The notes under the pieces are model-generated. The model ran no database searches, had not been told where the DNA came from, and saw nothing but the letters and a program-made list of their open reading frames with translations. 64,000 nt of DNA from Trichomonas vaginalis G3 (lineage: Eukaryota; Parabasalia; Trichomonadida; Trichomonadidae): positions 34,068,082-34,132,081 of the forward strand of contig NC_067207.1 of NCBI RefSeq assembly GCF_026262505.1. Reading direction: 5' to 3'. Of this stretch, positions 18,059 through 26,655 are shown one piece after another. Both the position numbers and the translations under genes were made by a program. The stretch's first letter is position 1. Each line of letters starts with the position of its first letter.

Positions 18059-18919
18059 TCAATACTTTTTCAGCACTTTTCCGTAGTTATATATGAAAGA
18101 CAATTCGAGATAAAAGTCACAGTACAATGGAATAATATGTTGCACACCATTTGTTGTGAACCAAACTTGAAAGTCAGAGAAACTGTTACTAGGTGGTTCG
18201 TAGAATTTAGAAGCAAAGTCATAAAAGTCCTTACCAATACATAGAAAACTATTGTTGCTTGAACTGAAACTTGCATGACACATAACATTTTGAGGGTCAA
18301 ACACGTTTCTATAAACCATCAAATCTGCTGGTGGAAGTATAAATTTAAATGGACCATCTGGTGGTAATGGTTCGTTCTGGTTTAGTAACCGAAGAAATTG
18401 TGCCCAAGAACGTTTGTCTACTTCCCAAAATAAAAACTCTGTATCTCTTGGAGGGTTAATTTCAATCTTTTGAAATGAAACGGTGGAGTTCATCTTGTCA
18501 TATTCTAGTTTCAGATAGTATGTTCCATTTAGTAAAGAGTTGTATTTTTCTTGAAATTCCCAATAATATTTGTTTATTTGAGTTTGAAAGTCATTTAGAG
18601 TTTTCTCAAGACTTTCGTCTGAACGAACTGTAAAGATTCTCATTTCGTCAAATTTGTCTATTAGACCATCATGACCTTCATACTGCCCATGAAAATATAC
18701 TGTGAACATAAATGCGTTAGTTCTATTTGAAAACAAAACTCTTCTAAATCCTATTGCCTTTGCATCTGAAGGACTTTGAAGCCAACGAATTGGATAGTCA
18801 AACCTGTATGCTCGGGATGAAATTTCTTCATCTGAAATAGTCCTACCAGCATTTGTAAAGATATAGTCTAACGGTTTTGTATCTGCTACTTTTGTTCTTT
18901 GTTTTTCAACCTGAAGCAT
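18059..18919 (-). CDS. 286-residue Polinton protein, paralogue family 1
   Basis: First of two related genes per element (the other at 25025-25873). The shared start pattern is VADTKPLDYIFTNAGR, followed by YRFDYPIRWLQSPSDAKAIGFRR. It ends with SDFQVWFTTNGVQHIIPLYC, a pattern like the last strands of a jelly-roll or minor capsid protein. I infer a virion protein but cannot name it. Its 3' end is the source of the repeated tails in the adjacent iteron array. Preceded by TTTTTACATATATTAA. B carries it at 56419-57279. Confidence 0.7.
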   Translation of the reverse strand: MLQVEKQRTKVADTKPLDYIFTNAGRTISDEEISSRAYRFDYPIRWLQSPSDAKAIGFRRVLFSNRTNAFMFTVYFHGQYEGHDGLIDKFDEMRIFTVRSDESLEKTLNDFQTQINKYYWEFQEKYNSLLNGTYYLKLEYDKMNSTVSFQKIEINPPRDTEFLFWEVDKRSWAQFLRLLNQNEPLPPDGPFKFILPPADLMVYRNVFDPQNVMCHASFSSSNNSFLCIGKDFYDFASKFYEPPSNSFSDFQVWFTTNGVQHIIPLYCDFYLELSFIYNYGKVLKKY

Positions 18920-18956
18920 TTAATATATGTAAAAATATATTGTTTTAAAACTAATT

Positions 18957-21110
18957 TTACTTCATGCAATGTTTTATTTCTGTGCCGTCTTCAAGTATGC
19001 CCCAATATTTCCTTTTCGATATTACATGAACTTCGGAAAATACCTTATCTAGCTTAAAACAGCCCATCTTTTCACCGACCATACCCATTTCAATGAGTTT
19101 GTTGTATCCTTCTTCGTTCGTCATGAGTGCGTCAATGTTCTCATAGTAAACCTTGACTTTCGATTTGACTTCGGAGAAGAATTTGTTGTAGTTGTCAAGG
19201 ACTGCCTTTGCGAACTGAGGGTAAGACCAATGTTCGACAATAGGTTTTAATGTGGTTACTAAGCCACTTTGACCTTGAGTGAATTCGTACTTCAAAACAA
19301 AAGGAGAAAACCTTTCAACAAAGTTGTCGACCTTCTCATAATGTTTACTCTTCATCTCTTGAGGTTTCTTAATGGAATATCCCCATGTCGAATTCATAAG
19401 CAATTTGAGTGTCATTGCAAGTTTGGGGTTTGAAGCTTTCCTAATATCATACAGTTGTTGTATGACTTTTCCAACTGTATAGTTCCTTCCAGGGAACTCA
19501 CCATCTTCGTTTGGAATTCCAGTTGGAATATATTGGACAAACCTCATGTACGCAGCGTTAAGGTCGACATAGTATATCTTTTCGTTTGAGTCGAACTTGT
19601 CGCAACCAATTGGTCCAGTTTGTGGAAATTCAAGTGAGTCTCTTATCTTCTGCGAAACTTCTCCTGTTATCTCATAAACATCGTCGAAGCAACCTGTCTC
19701 ATACAAAACCTTCTGACCTAACTCAGATGCTCTCCAATACAATTTGACGTCAATTGGATGTCTCAATGGAAGTTTGTTTATAGCATCTTGAAGTTCTTGC
19801 AACCTCATTGGAAGTTCTTCTGGTTCAGGTTGGTATCCGAACAAACCAACTCCTTGTGGAACTGTGTACTTCTTTTGTACTAGAACTTTGTCTGGAACAA
19901 CTTTTGGTCTTGCTAACAATGAAAAGTTTGTTTCGTCTTTTGGTACAAAAGTTTCTGTCAGCTTGTCATCTGGAATTGGTTCCAACAAACCTTTCTCGAA
20001 AAGAATGTTTACAGCTCTGACAATGTTGCACTTACTTTTACCAAAGAATGGGTTTGTAAGACTTTCGTTCAACATGAAGTGGTTGTGGCAAATTACAATC
20101 TTCAACCATGGTAAGTCTTTGTCAACAACATAGTCGTCATGTGAAGAACCTTTAGCTGTAGGTATGTTGACTCGGATATTGACATTTGCCAACGGTGCAA
20201 TTTTTGCCAATTGACCTCTGAGAATGTACCTTGTCTTCACACATGACTCAAGATACTTCATCTTCTCATCTGTAACAAGACCAGAGTTCCTGAGACATGT
20301 AAGAATGCAAGGTTCGTTGACAATTGTTTCAATTGAATTGTAAATTCCATACCTTGTCAAGTCAATGTCAGACTTATTTATGAACGGGAAGTATCCAGCA
20401 TGTTGTCTGACTGCTTGAGGGTTATGTTGGTACCATTCGAACGTGACACTTGCAATTCCTTCAATTGCATTCAAAATGTCTGAGTCGGAGTCAACCATTT
20501 GTTCTCTCTTTGTAGTCTTGAAAGCGTCAAGAAGTTTTGCGGCTGTTTGTTCATTGCCATGTGCATAGTAAATGTGACCATCCAAATCTGTTATGGTCAA
20601 TCTGAGATTGTGTCCTTTCTTATTTCCGTCTTGAATTGCAGCAAGTACACCCATGAAGCCTTCTTTGTTCTTTCCTTCGTCAAAGTTTACTGTAAAGTCT
20701 CCACCTTGTCCAATTTTAGCACGAACTTCACGATACTTTTCATATGCATATCTTGTTCTTTCCATGGGAGCATGTGCGTCTTCACCTTTTCCTTTTTTCC
20801 TTCTCAAAGGATGCAATTGTTCGTCATGTTTCCAATAGAATCTGGCAAAGCCGTCGTGTCTTTCAACTTGAGATTCACTAACATCGAAAGGCATGTTCAT
20901 AAGACGTTCTTCTTCTAACCTCTCTAGTCTGTTTGGATAATTTGCACGTGCTGTTTCCAAATCCATTTCGTAGCGAAGACCAGACAATTTGTCATAGACT
21001 TTTATTGGCTTTCCCTTCCTATATTTAAACTTCTTCGAAACTCTCCAACCATATCTTTGTAACTCTGCTTTTATTCTAGCAGACTTTCTGTCCATTCTAT
21101 ATGGGGGCAT
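18957..21110 (-). CDS. Protein-primed DNA polymerase B (717 residues)
   Basis: It replicates the Polinton genome, priming from a terminal protein. Polymerase motifs in order: motif A YYVDLNAAYM at about 510-520, motif B KLLMNSTWGYS at about 565-575, motif C-like YYENIDALMT at about 655, and KRKYWG near the end. The N-terminal 450 residues have a basic start (MDRKSARIKAELQRYGWRVSKKFKYRKG) and no domain I can name. Preceded by TATTTTTATAAAA. The open frame is whole here. Copies are at 57337-59481 (open) and 42169-43490 (decayed). Confidence 0.88.
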   Translation of the reverse strand: MPPYRMDRKSARIKAELQRYGWRVSKKFKYRKGKPIKVYDKLSGLRYEMDLETARANYPNRLERLEEERLMNMPFDVSESQVERHDGFARFYWKHDEQLHPLRRKKGKGEDAHAPMERTRYAYEKYREVRAKIGQGGDFTVNFDEGKNKEGFMGVLAAIQDGNKKGHNLRLTITDLDGHIYYAHGNEQTAAKLLDAFKTTKREQMVDSDSDILNAIEGIASVTFEWYQHNPQAVRQHAGYFPFINKSDIDLTRYGIYNSIETIVNEPCILTCLRNSGLVTDEKMKYLESCVKTRYILRGQLAKIAPLANVNIRVNIPTAKGSSHDDYVVDKDLPWLKIVICHNHFMLNESLTNPFFGKSKCNIVRAVNILFEKGLLEPIPDDKLTETFVPKDETNFSLLARPKVVPDKVLVQKKYTVPQGVGLFGYQPEPEELPMRLQELQDAINKLPLRHPIDVKLYWRASELGQKVLYETGCFDDVYEITGEVSQKIRDSLEFPQTGPIGCDKFDSNEKIYYVDLNAAYMRFVQYIPTGIPNEDGEFPGRNYTVGKVIQQLYDIRKASNPKLAMTLKLLMNSTWGYSIKKPQEMKSKHYEKVDNFVERFSPFVLKYEFTQGQSGLVTTLKPIVEHWSYPQFAKAVLDNYNKFFSEVKSKVKVYYENIDALMTNEEGYNKLIEMGMVGEKMGCFKLDKVFSEVHVISKRKYWGILEDGTEIKHCMK

Positions 21111-21143
21111 TTTTATAAAAATAAAAAAAATATTTTTTTCTCT

Positions 21144-21728
21144 TTACTTTACATAACCGCCTGCTGCCATAAGTCTTTGACGCCAACCCATACCAGCTAA
21201 TGAAGGTTGACTTGGTTTAGTTTGGAAACTAAACTTTGGTTTTGGTTTATCTTCAGTTTTTGGTTTTTCTTCTTCTATCGGTTTTTCGTCACTTTTCGGT
21301 TCCTCTGACTTTACTTCACTTGCAGGAACAGTTGTGTCGTCAACATCTTCATAAATATCATATGCCATTTGTTTTTGTTTTCCTTTCAACTTTTTGTGTT
21401 TGTTGTAAAGTTTAGAATATTTCGACTCTAAGTCAATGAGATGTTCTATAATGAACTGTTGGTCAGTGAAGTAAACTTTTCCATCTGTTGTCTCGAAAGC
21501 TCCTTCAGACTTCAATATTTTATTTGTGAGAGTCTGTTTCTTTTTTGAGATACTAGCCGTTCCATTTCTATGAAAAGTGACTTTATAGTTAGGGTTTGTA
21601 TTTCCAGACCTGGCACTTTCTATTATTGAATTTTTCTCTTCATCTGTAAGTTCTTTGACAGGTTTTGACAATGGTTCTGAACTTTTTGTTTGTGGTGTCA
21701 AATCTACCGTTTCAACTTCTTCAGTCAT
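21144..21728 (-). CDS. 194-residue Polinton protein with Pro/Lys/Glu-rich tail
   Basis: The N-terminal 60 residues are polar and the centre is helical (FIIEHLIDLESKYSKLYNKHKKLKGKQ). A low-complexity linker follows (EEEKPKTEDKPKPKF), then a short conserved end SLAGMGWRQRLMAAGGYVK. The LAGMG and MAAGG ends recall substrate sites of adenovirus-type proteases, but no protease gene is visible in the window, so this is only a suggestion. It lies directly downstream of the small-peptide genes and upstream of the polymerase on the same strand. The family is not recognised. Confidence 0.65.
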   Translation of the reverse strand: MTEEVETVDLTPQTKSSEPLSKPVKELTDEEKNSIIESARSGNTNPNYKVTFHRNGTASISKKKQTLTNKILKSEGAFETTDGKVYFTDQQFIIEHLIDLESKYSKLYNKHKKLKGKQKQMAYDIYEDVDDTTVPASEVKSEEPKSDEKPIEEEKPKTEDKPKPKFSFQTKPSQPSLAGMGWRQRLMAAGGYVK

Positions 21729-21747
21729 TTCATCTCAGTAAAAAATT

Positions 21748-21900
21748 TTAGTTTGGTTTGTTTTCAACTGGTTGTTTAGGTTTTTTAAGTCGGTCTAAAA
21801 CTTCCTGAGGTATAGGAAGAACTTGACAAACACGTGGTTTAAATGCTGGAAGCCGACAAATCCATCTTGAACTTATTTGTCTCAATGCTGCATTGTTCAT
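21748..21900 (-). CDS. 50-residue conserved small protein
   Basis: The first half reads MNNAALRQISSRWICRLPA and the gene ends in a lysine/proline-rich tail. It has two cysteines and no membrane helix. It is preserved in the same place in B (60116-60268) and recognisable in C (41382-41535), with the same GAGATGAA leader before the ATG. Conservation of the frame supports real coding. Function unknown; a small virion peptide is possible. Confidence 0.6.
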   Translation of the reverse strand: MNNAALRQISSRWICRLPAFKPRVCQVLPIPQEVLDRLKKPKQPVENKPN

Positions 21901-21919
21901 TTCATCTCAATAAAAAACT

Positions 21920-22321
21920 TTACATTCTCCACGTTTGAGGCGGTTGAGGTTGGTTATTGTTTACCCACTGTTGTGCATGGTTATATCCTCTGTTAAAGAA
22001 TCTTTCACCTTGGTCCATATAATTTCCTGCTTGGTTATAGTAGTCATTTGCTTTGTTATAATAATTTCCTGCTTGTCTTCCTACATTGTCCATCCATCCT
22101 TGAACTTTTCCTCTTGTTTCAGGATTTGGAATAAGATTTGTTGCATCTCGTGCTACATCCCAACCTTTCTGTACAGTTTGTATAATAGGTTGTGCTTTCT
22201 CTTTAAGTATACCTAATGTACTCAAAATCTTCCTTCCAACTCCAAATACACCTCTGGCTATTGTTCCCACTGCGGGCAAAAATCTGGATGCGACTCCTGC
22301 TAATGCGCCAAATAAACCCAT
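21920..22321 (-). CDS. 133-residue protein with hydrophobic Gly-rich N-terminus (pVI-like candidate)
   Basis: The first 45 residues (MGLFGALAGVASRFLPAVGT) form a glycine-rich amphipathic or hydrophobic segment. A polar helix and a Tyr/Asn/Gln-rich repeat (YYNKANDYYNQAGNYMDQ) follow. A short membrane-active N-terminus followed by a structural body recalls adenovirus pVI, an internal virion protein that disrupts membranes. No sequence homology is claimed. It is divergent from the integrase with a 17-bp spacer. Related copies are at 60288-60688 and 40965-41363. Confidence 0.6.
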   Translation of the reverse strand: MGLFGALAGVASRFLPAVGTIARGVFGVGRKILSTLGILKEKAQPIIQTVQKGWDVARDATNLIPNPETRGKVQGWMDNVGRQAGNYYNKANDYYNQAGNYMDQGERFFNRGYNHAQQWVNNNQPQPPQTWRM

Positions 22322-22338
22322 TTCTTACAGGGTAAAAA
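22322..22338. promoter_or_regulatory. 17-bp divergent spacer, peptide gene and integrase
   Basis: TTCTTACAGGGTAAAAA separates the minus-strand 133-residue gene from the plus-strand integrase. Each start codon is reached with no further room for a conventional promoter. The layout recurs in B (60689-60705) and in C. Confidence 0.5.
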
Positions 22339-23292
22339 ATGACGAATCCAAACAAGGACCCCTATGTTTCTAAAGCGACAAAGAAAGCACTCATGATAAA
22401 AATCTTTAGTTCAACTCCGAACGCATGGTTTATGGATATCTTGGAAAACATTCCGAGGTATAGAGAAGATGGACCACCATACTGGCTAATATTTGTCGGT
22501 CAAAACACAAGATACTGTGAAGCCATACCATTATGGTCCAAAAATATTTTAGATGTGAAAACTGCTATGACAATATTCGTTGACAAATACCATCCAACAA
22601 AACTGACATCTGACTGTGAAAGTTCTTTCAAATCAGATGATGTAAAAAACTATCTGCGTTCAAAAAATGTAAACCAATATTTCATTGTCGACCAAAACCA
22701 TTCTGCTCTTGGTGTCATTGACGGATGTATAAAATGTTAAGAGACTTAAACCAACCCACAAGGTGGTGAAGCAAATGAAATGTTCATATGAGACAAGTAT
22801 AGACACTTCACCCAGGCAAAGATGAGACAAGTTTTTAAATATTTACAATAACCGTAAACAAAAAGGTTTGGGAAACCACTCCCGAAGAAATGAAAAAAAA
22901 CCCTGACTTAGAGAAAGACTATATATTTAATAATTTAGTCAAAGAGACAAAAAAGAAAGAATGCCAGGCTTCAAACTTCAGAAAGGTGACAAAGTAAAAA
23001 TAGAAATACCTAACGCGACCCATATGAAAATACTATTGACTATGACAACAATGGGAACCGACAGGTACTCACATTCGTGTTCGTAAAAATAGAAGAAAGT
23101 ATACAAGAGAATATTATGAAGTTTTAGCAAACATGGCAAAATGTACACACTGCAAGCAGAAGATAAAACTACTATTGTCAGACCTCGTTTCAAACTTGTC
23201 AAAGTTCAAGGTGGTATACTTTCAAAGACAGTTCCTAACAATATAAGACAACTCCTGACGAATATGCTAAAGAAGTTGAAAATGACGACTAA
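22339..23292 (+). pseudogene. Polinton integrase (retroviral type), broken copy
   Basis: The integrase inserts the element into the host genome. The core of the retroviral-integrase fold is recognisable: AWFMDILENI, WLIFVGQNTRYCEAIPL and KLTSDCESSF, followed by the NHSALGVID region. A basic C-terminal part near the end of the gene (e.g. KGDKVKIEIP in the B copy) fits an SH3-like DNA-binding domain. This copy has several breaks; B at 60706-61664 is better preserved. It converges on the fibre gene with a few bases of overlap. Confidence 0.82.
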
Positions 23293-25006
23293 GCAATTCT
23301 ATACCATGCGTAAACTGTCATGTAAGGTGGCATGTAGTCTTTACTTTGTCCCGTTGTTTGCGTATATCCTGAAACGAAATGTGTATGGTTTCCTTCTCCC
23401 TGAGTGTCATCCCAGTAACAATTTATAGCAAACTTAACGTCCTCTTTAACATCATATCCTTGACCTTTTGTCATTCCTGACCAATCCCAATATCTATGCT
23501 TATGCCAACCTGCTTGAGATGTACTTAAATTTATATAATGACTGTGTGCAGGTAAATTTTCACCTGAAATCGTTTTACTTCCACCTGTTTCCTTTGAAGA
23601 GTTTGCACAATACAAAAACCTGTCGACTATTTGTTCCCATGCACCAACACCAAACATTACTTGAGGACCTCTCACATCCATAGATGTATAAATAGAACCT
23701 ACTGGGTTCATTAAATCAAACATATGAGATATTATAGGATTGTCTCTTTTGAACTTAAAATATAGTGCAACTATTTCGGGTTTCTTCTGGTTTGTGTCAG
23801 AATATTTTTTATAATATAATCTTATGTTTTCAGGGTAGGTAAAATCTTGACTATAATATTTATTTCTGTCATCTTCATAATAATATACTATTCTCGTTTT
23901 TTCTATTGCATTATATCTTTTATATCTATAATAATCTAAATATAATGTTAGCTTTTGTTCATCTACATGTGGTGTTTTCGACATATCTCCATAGTCATAA
24001 TAATATGGTGCTGGAGCTGGGTCAGCTAATGTCATATCTGCCATTTCATAAACTCTTAAATATTTCTTTTGTTCGTCTCCATATAAGTCTAAGTAGCAGT
24101 TGTTGTCTAATGGAACTTTAACTTGTGTACCATCATTCTTTTTATAGCTTACATACATTTCATTGTTATTTTTCGGAATGAGTTTATACCGTATACCATT
24201 CCTTAAGGAATGTAGAAACTGCCATCTAAAATATTTATTTTCTTCATTGACAGAAAAGTCACCAACAATAGTTTCAATATTTTTTTTGTTCCAACTAAAC
24301 TTTGGTATATTTCATTGACATATGTTTTATCTGCTTTATTTTCAAGGCTAACGTTTAAGTCTGTTATTTCAGAAGATGTATGTGTATGATTTTTGTCGGC
24401 TTTATTTGAAACCGTTTGTGCCAACATATCTACAGTTTCTTTGTCAGCTTTTCCAGATATTTCACCTTCCATTCTTATTATTTCCTGCTTCTGACCATTT
24501 ACGGTTTCATTCAAATAGTTTACCTTCCACTTATTATTTGAAACATCTTTGTCAAGCTCTTTCAACTGTTGTCCATCTTCCATTAAAGCTCTGTCATGAC
24601 TTGAAACCGTTTGTGCCAACATATCTACAGTTTCTTTGTCAGCTTTATTTTCAACGTCATCTTTTGTTGCATATGTTGCTTCTGCTCTGTCATGTTCTTC
24701 TTGAACTTTTTCAATGACATATTCTTTGTCAGCTTTATTTTCAACATCTGCTTTCAAAAGAAGTTCATTTATAGGTTTCTCGTTTAAAGTTCCTTTTGTT
24801 GGATTTATACAGACAGTATGGTTCTTATTGTCTTGAAACAGAAACTCATCTGTCATAGGGTTTAATGTCAGTTTTAAGTTTCCTTCTTTCAATGACTCAG
24901 ATATCTTAGAATAGTTTGAAAAGTTTGTTGTGTTCTTATTTAGAGCTTGCATAATGAGTTGTCGGTTGTGTTGTATTTCTCTCATAGACGCTATATCTTT
25001 CGACAT
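23289..25006 (-). pseudogene. Fibre protein with phage tail-collar C-terminus, broken copy
   Basis: See 61661-63463 for the open copy. This copy shares the N-terminal attachment region and the collar pattern (NPVGSIYTS, MFGVGAWEQIVDRFLYC, GGSKTISGENLPAHSH, MPPYMTVYAWYRIA). It has a different stalk (NKADKETVDMLAQTVS units in place of 22-residue repeats) and a different tip between the His-Ser-His and the end. Broken in one or two places. Confidence 0.78.
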
Positions 25007-25024
25007 TTTTATTATAGATAAAAT
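25007..25024. promoter_or_regulatory. 18-bp divergent spacer, fibre and paralogue-2 gene
   Basis: TTTTATTATAGATAAAAT lies between the fibre start (minus) and the 282-residue gene start (plus). It is close to a perfect palindrome with TTTTAT at one edge and ATAAAA at the other, so one box may serve both directions. B has almost the same 18 bp (63464-63481). Confidence 0.55.
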
Positions 25025-25873
25025 ATGCTACCAATAGAAAAAGAAAATTCAAGAGTTGCTACAACTAAACCATTAGATGAACTTTTTACTAATGTCGGTC
25101 AAAAGTTTGACTTAGATACTATAAAGCATGAAGGCTATCGTTTTGACTACCCATTAAGATGGTTAAGAGACCCATCTGTTACTAAATCTATTGGCTTTCG
25201 AAGAATAAAATTTGTGTCTGTAGAAGATAAAAGTTTTCCATTTATTGTAAGGTTTCATATAGATTATATATCTAAAGGGCAACGAAAAATGTGGGAAGAA
25301 ATTGAGCTAATACAAGTTGACCTTTCATCTTCTCTACAGACTGCGTTAAAAAATATAGAAGATAAAATAAATTCATGTTATGCAAAATATGCTGATGAAT
25401 ATGCAAATACCGAGAGCACACTTTATGTGAGAATTGTATATGACAAACAAAATTCACAAGTGTCATTTCAAATCTACGAAAACAATCCAAATAAAGACGA
25501 ACAAATATATACAGAATTCACTGCAATGTCATGGTATTATTTGCAAAGAATGTTAAATCAGAAAGTTGAACTTCCTTTAGCAAATATCTACAGTCGATAT
25601 GCAAGAGATGAACCATATTTATTTAAAGATGTTTTCGACCAAGATGCTATTATTGTTCATGCTTCATTTTCTGGCGCCCAAAACTCTTTCTTATGCTTGG
25701 CAAATGACTTTTACGAAAAACCTACAAAGTTATACGAACCACCAAGTGGAAGTATTTCAGACTTTCAAGTATGGTTTACTACAGATGGAAGAAAAAGAAT
25801 AGTTCCATTATACCATGCGTTTTACTTAGAACTTAGTTTCATATACAACTACTATCGAACGATAAAAATATAA
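25025..25873 (+). CDS. 282-residue Polinton protein, paralogue family 2
   Basis: Related to the 286-residue protein at 18059-18919: RVATTKPLDELFTNVGQ, then YRFDYPLRWLRDPSVTKSIGFRR, ending SDFQVWFTTDGRKRIVPLYH. Two paralogues per element may form two related virion parts, for example vertex variants. This one is divergent from the fibre gene across 18 bp, so a fibre-base role is plausible inference. No enzyme motif is seen. The B homologue begins at 63482 and is cut by the window end. Confidence 0.7.
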   Translation: MLPIEKENSRVATTKPLDELFTNVGQKFDLDTIKHEGYRFDYPLRWLRDPSVTKSIGFRRIKFVSVEDKSFPFIVRFHIDYISKGQRKMWEEIELIQVDLSSSLQTALKNIEDKINSCYAKYADEYANTESTLYVRIVYDKQNSQVSFQIYENNPNKDEQIYTEFTAMSWYYLQRMLNQKVELPLANIYSRYARDEPYLFKDVFDQDAIIVHASFSGAQNSFLCLANDFYEKPTKLYEPPSGSISDFQVWFTTDGRKRIVPLYHAFYLELSFIYNYYRTIKI

Positions 25874-25877
25874 TTTT

Positions 25878-26120
25878 TTAATACGGTTGAGGTGTTGGAT
25901 TTGGTTGCCAACTAGACTGTGGTGCAGGTTCAGGCTGTTGTATAACAGGAGCTTGCTCTTCTGGTTCAGGGTCTTTAGGTATAATACCAACGAACTGACC
26001 TACTCTTTTACCAATATTTTTGACACCGTTCCATATTCCTCTTCCGACAGATTTTATTCCATTCCATATACCTCTTCCAACATTTCGAAAGAAGTTTCCT
26101 ATTCTTCCAAAGAAACCCAT
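25878..26120 (-). CDS. 80-residue Gly/Trp-rich amphipathic peptide
   Basis: It opens MGFFGRIGNFFRNVGRGIWN and continues with GIKSVGRGIWNGVKNIGKRVG, so the nine-residue-scale pattern RGIWNG repeats with positive charges on one face and aromatics on the other. This is the composition of membrane-active peptides. A proline/glutamine tail (EEQAPVIQQPEPAPQ) follows. No signal peptide. Likely a small virion peptide acting on membranes or DNA; inference. Preceded by TTTTTACACGTAGTAA. Confidence 0.6.
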   Translation of the reverse strand: MGFFGRIGNFFRNVGRGIWNGIKSVGRGIWNGVKNIGKRVGQFVGIIPKDPEPEEQAPVIQQPEPAPQSSWQPNPTPQPY

Positions 26121-26137
26121 TTACTACGTGTAAAAAT

Positions 26138-26500
26138 CTAATGTCCGCCTAGTCTCTTACGTTTCCTGTTGAGTTCCATAGCATTCTTTAACTGGAGCTC
26201 ATACATTCTGTTTCTCCTCTGGTAGAAAACATATTCTGGGTCAACTCCTGTGTTCGCGTCATCTGCATAAAGTTGTTTATATCCCACTTCAGGGTTTGTA
26301 TAAAACTCTTTCCATCTCATATTTGCATACCATGGTGGCAAACCTAACGCAGCGTCATTTGACATGGCAGTTTGCATTTGTACATCTGTTGGCACTTGAC
26401 CATAGTTTGCCATTGCAGTTTGTATTCTAACTTCATTTGGAATATTCTCTGGGTTTGGTTGTCCAGGTTGCTGTGCATTCGCTAAGTTCTGTGCGTCCAT
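26138..26500 (-). CDS. 120-residue Polinton protein with basic C-terminus
   Basis: Gln/Asn/Pro-rich first half with a duplicated segment (EVRIQTAMANYGQVPTDVQM, then QTAMSNDAAL). An aromatic middle (PPWYANMRWKEFYTNPEVGY) and a basic end NRKRKRLGGH follow. The basic end could be a nuclear localisation or DNA-binding signal; LGGH also resembles an adenoviral-type protease site. The family is not recognised. Preceded by TTTTTATCTAATATTAA. Confidence 0.6.
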   Translation of the reverse strand: MDAQNLANAQQPGQPNPENIPNEVRIQTAMANYGQVPTDVQMQTAMSNDAALGLPPWYANMRWKEFYTNPEVGYKQLYADDANTGVDPEYVFYQRRNRMYELQLKNAMELNRKRKRLGGH

Positions 26501-26523
26501 TTAATATTAGATAAAAATATCTC

Positions 26524-26655
26524 TTACGAGTACATATGCTGAACATTTGCAGGCATTGGTTCATCTTCATATTCTCTGTACTTTTCTGCCACGTCAAATA
26601 AATAAATGACACAATGGAAAAAACCTAAAACAAGTAGTCCTATTTCAAACCACAT
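26524..26655 (-). CDS. 43-residue single-span membrane microprotein
   Basis: The predicted peptide starts MWFEIGLLVLGFFHCVIYLF, a strong candidate for one transmembrane helix, and ends in a polar acidic tail (AEKYREYEDEPMPANVQHMYS is the tail composition, shown only to its last 20 or so residues). Its ATG lies inside the last codons of the methyltransferase gene in another frame, with a 16-bp overlap, so the two could be translated from one transcript. It has no corresponding part in the other copies within the window. Confidence 0.45.
   Translation of the reverse strand: MWFEIGLLVLGFFHCVIYLFDVAEKYREYEDEPMPANVQHMYS

Noticed and set aside
18059-18919. 286-residue protein as the Polinton cysteine protease
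   Set aside because: No His/Asp/Cys arrangement of the adenovirus-type maturation protease could be seen; I found no protease gene in the window.
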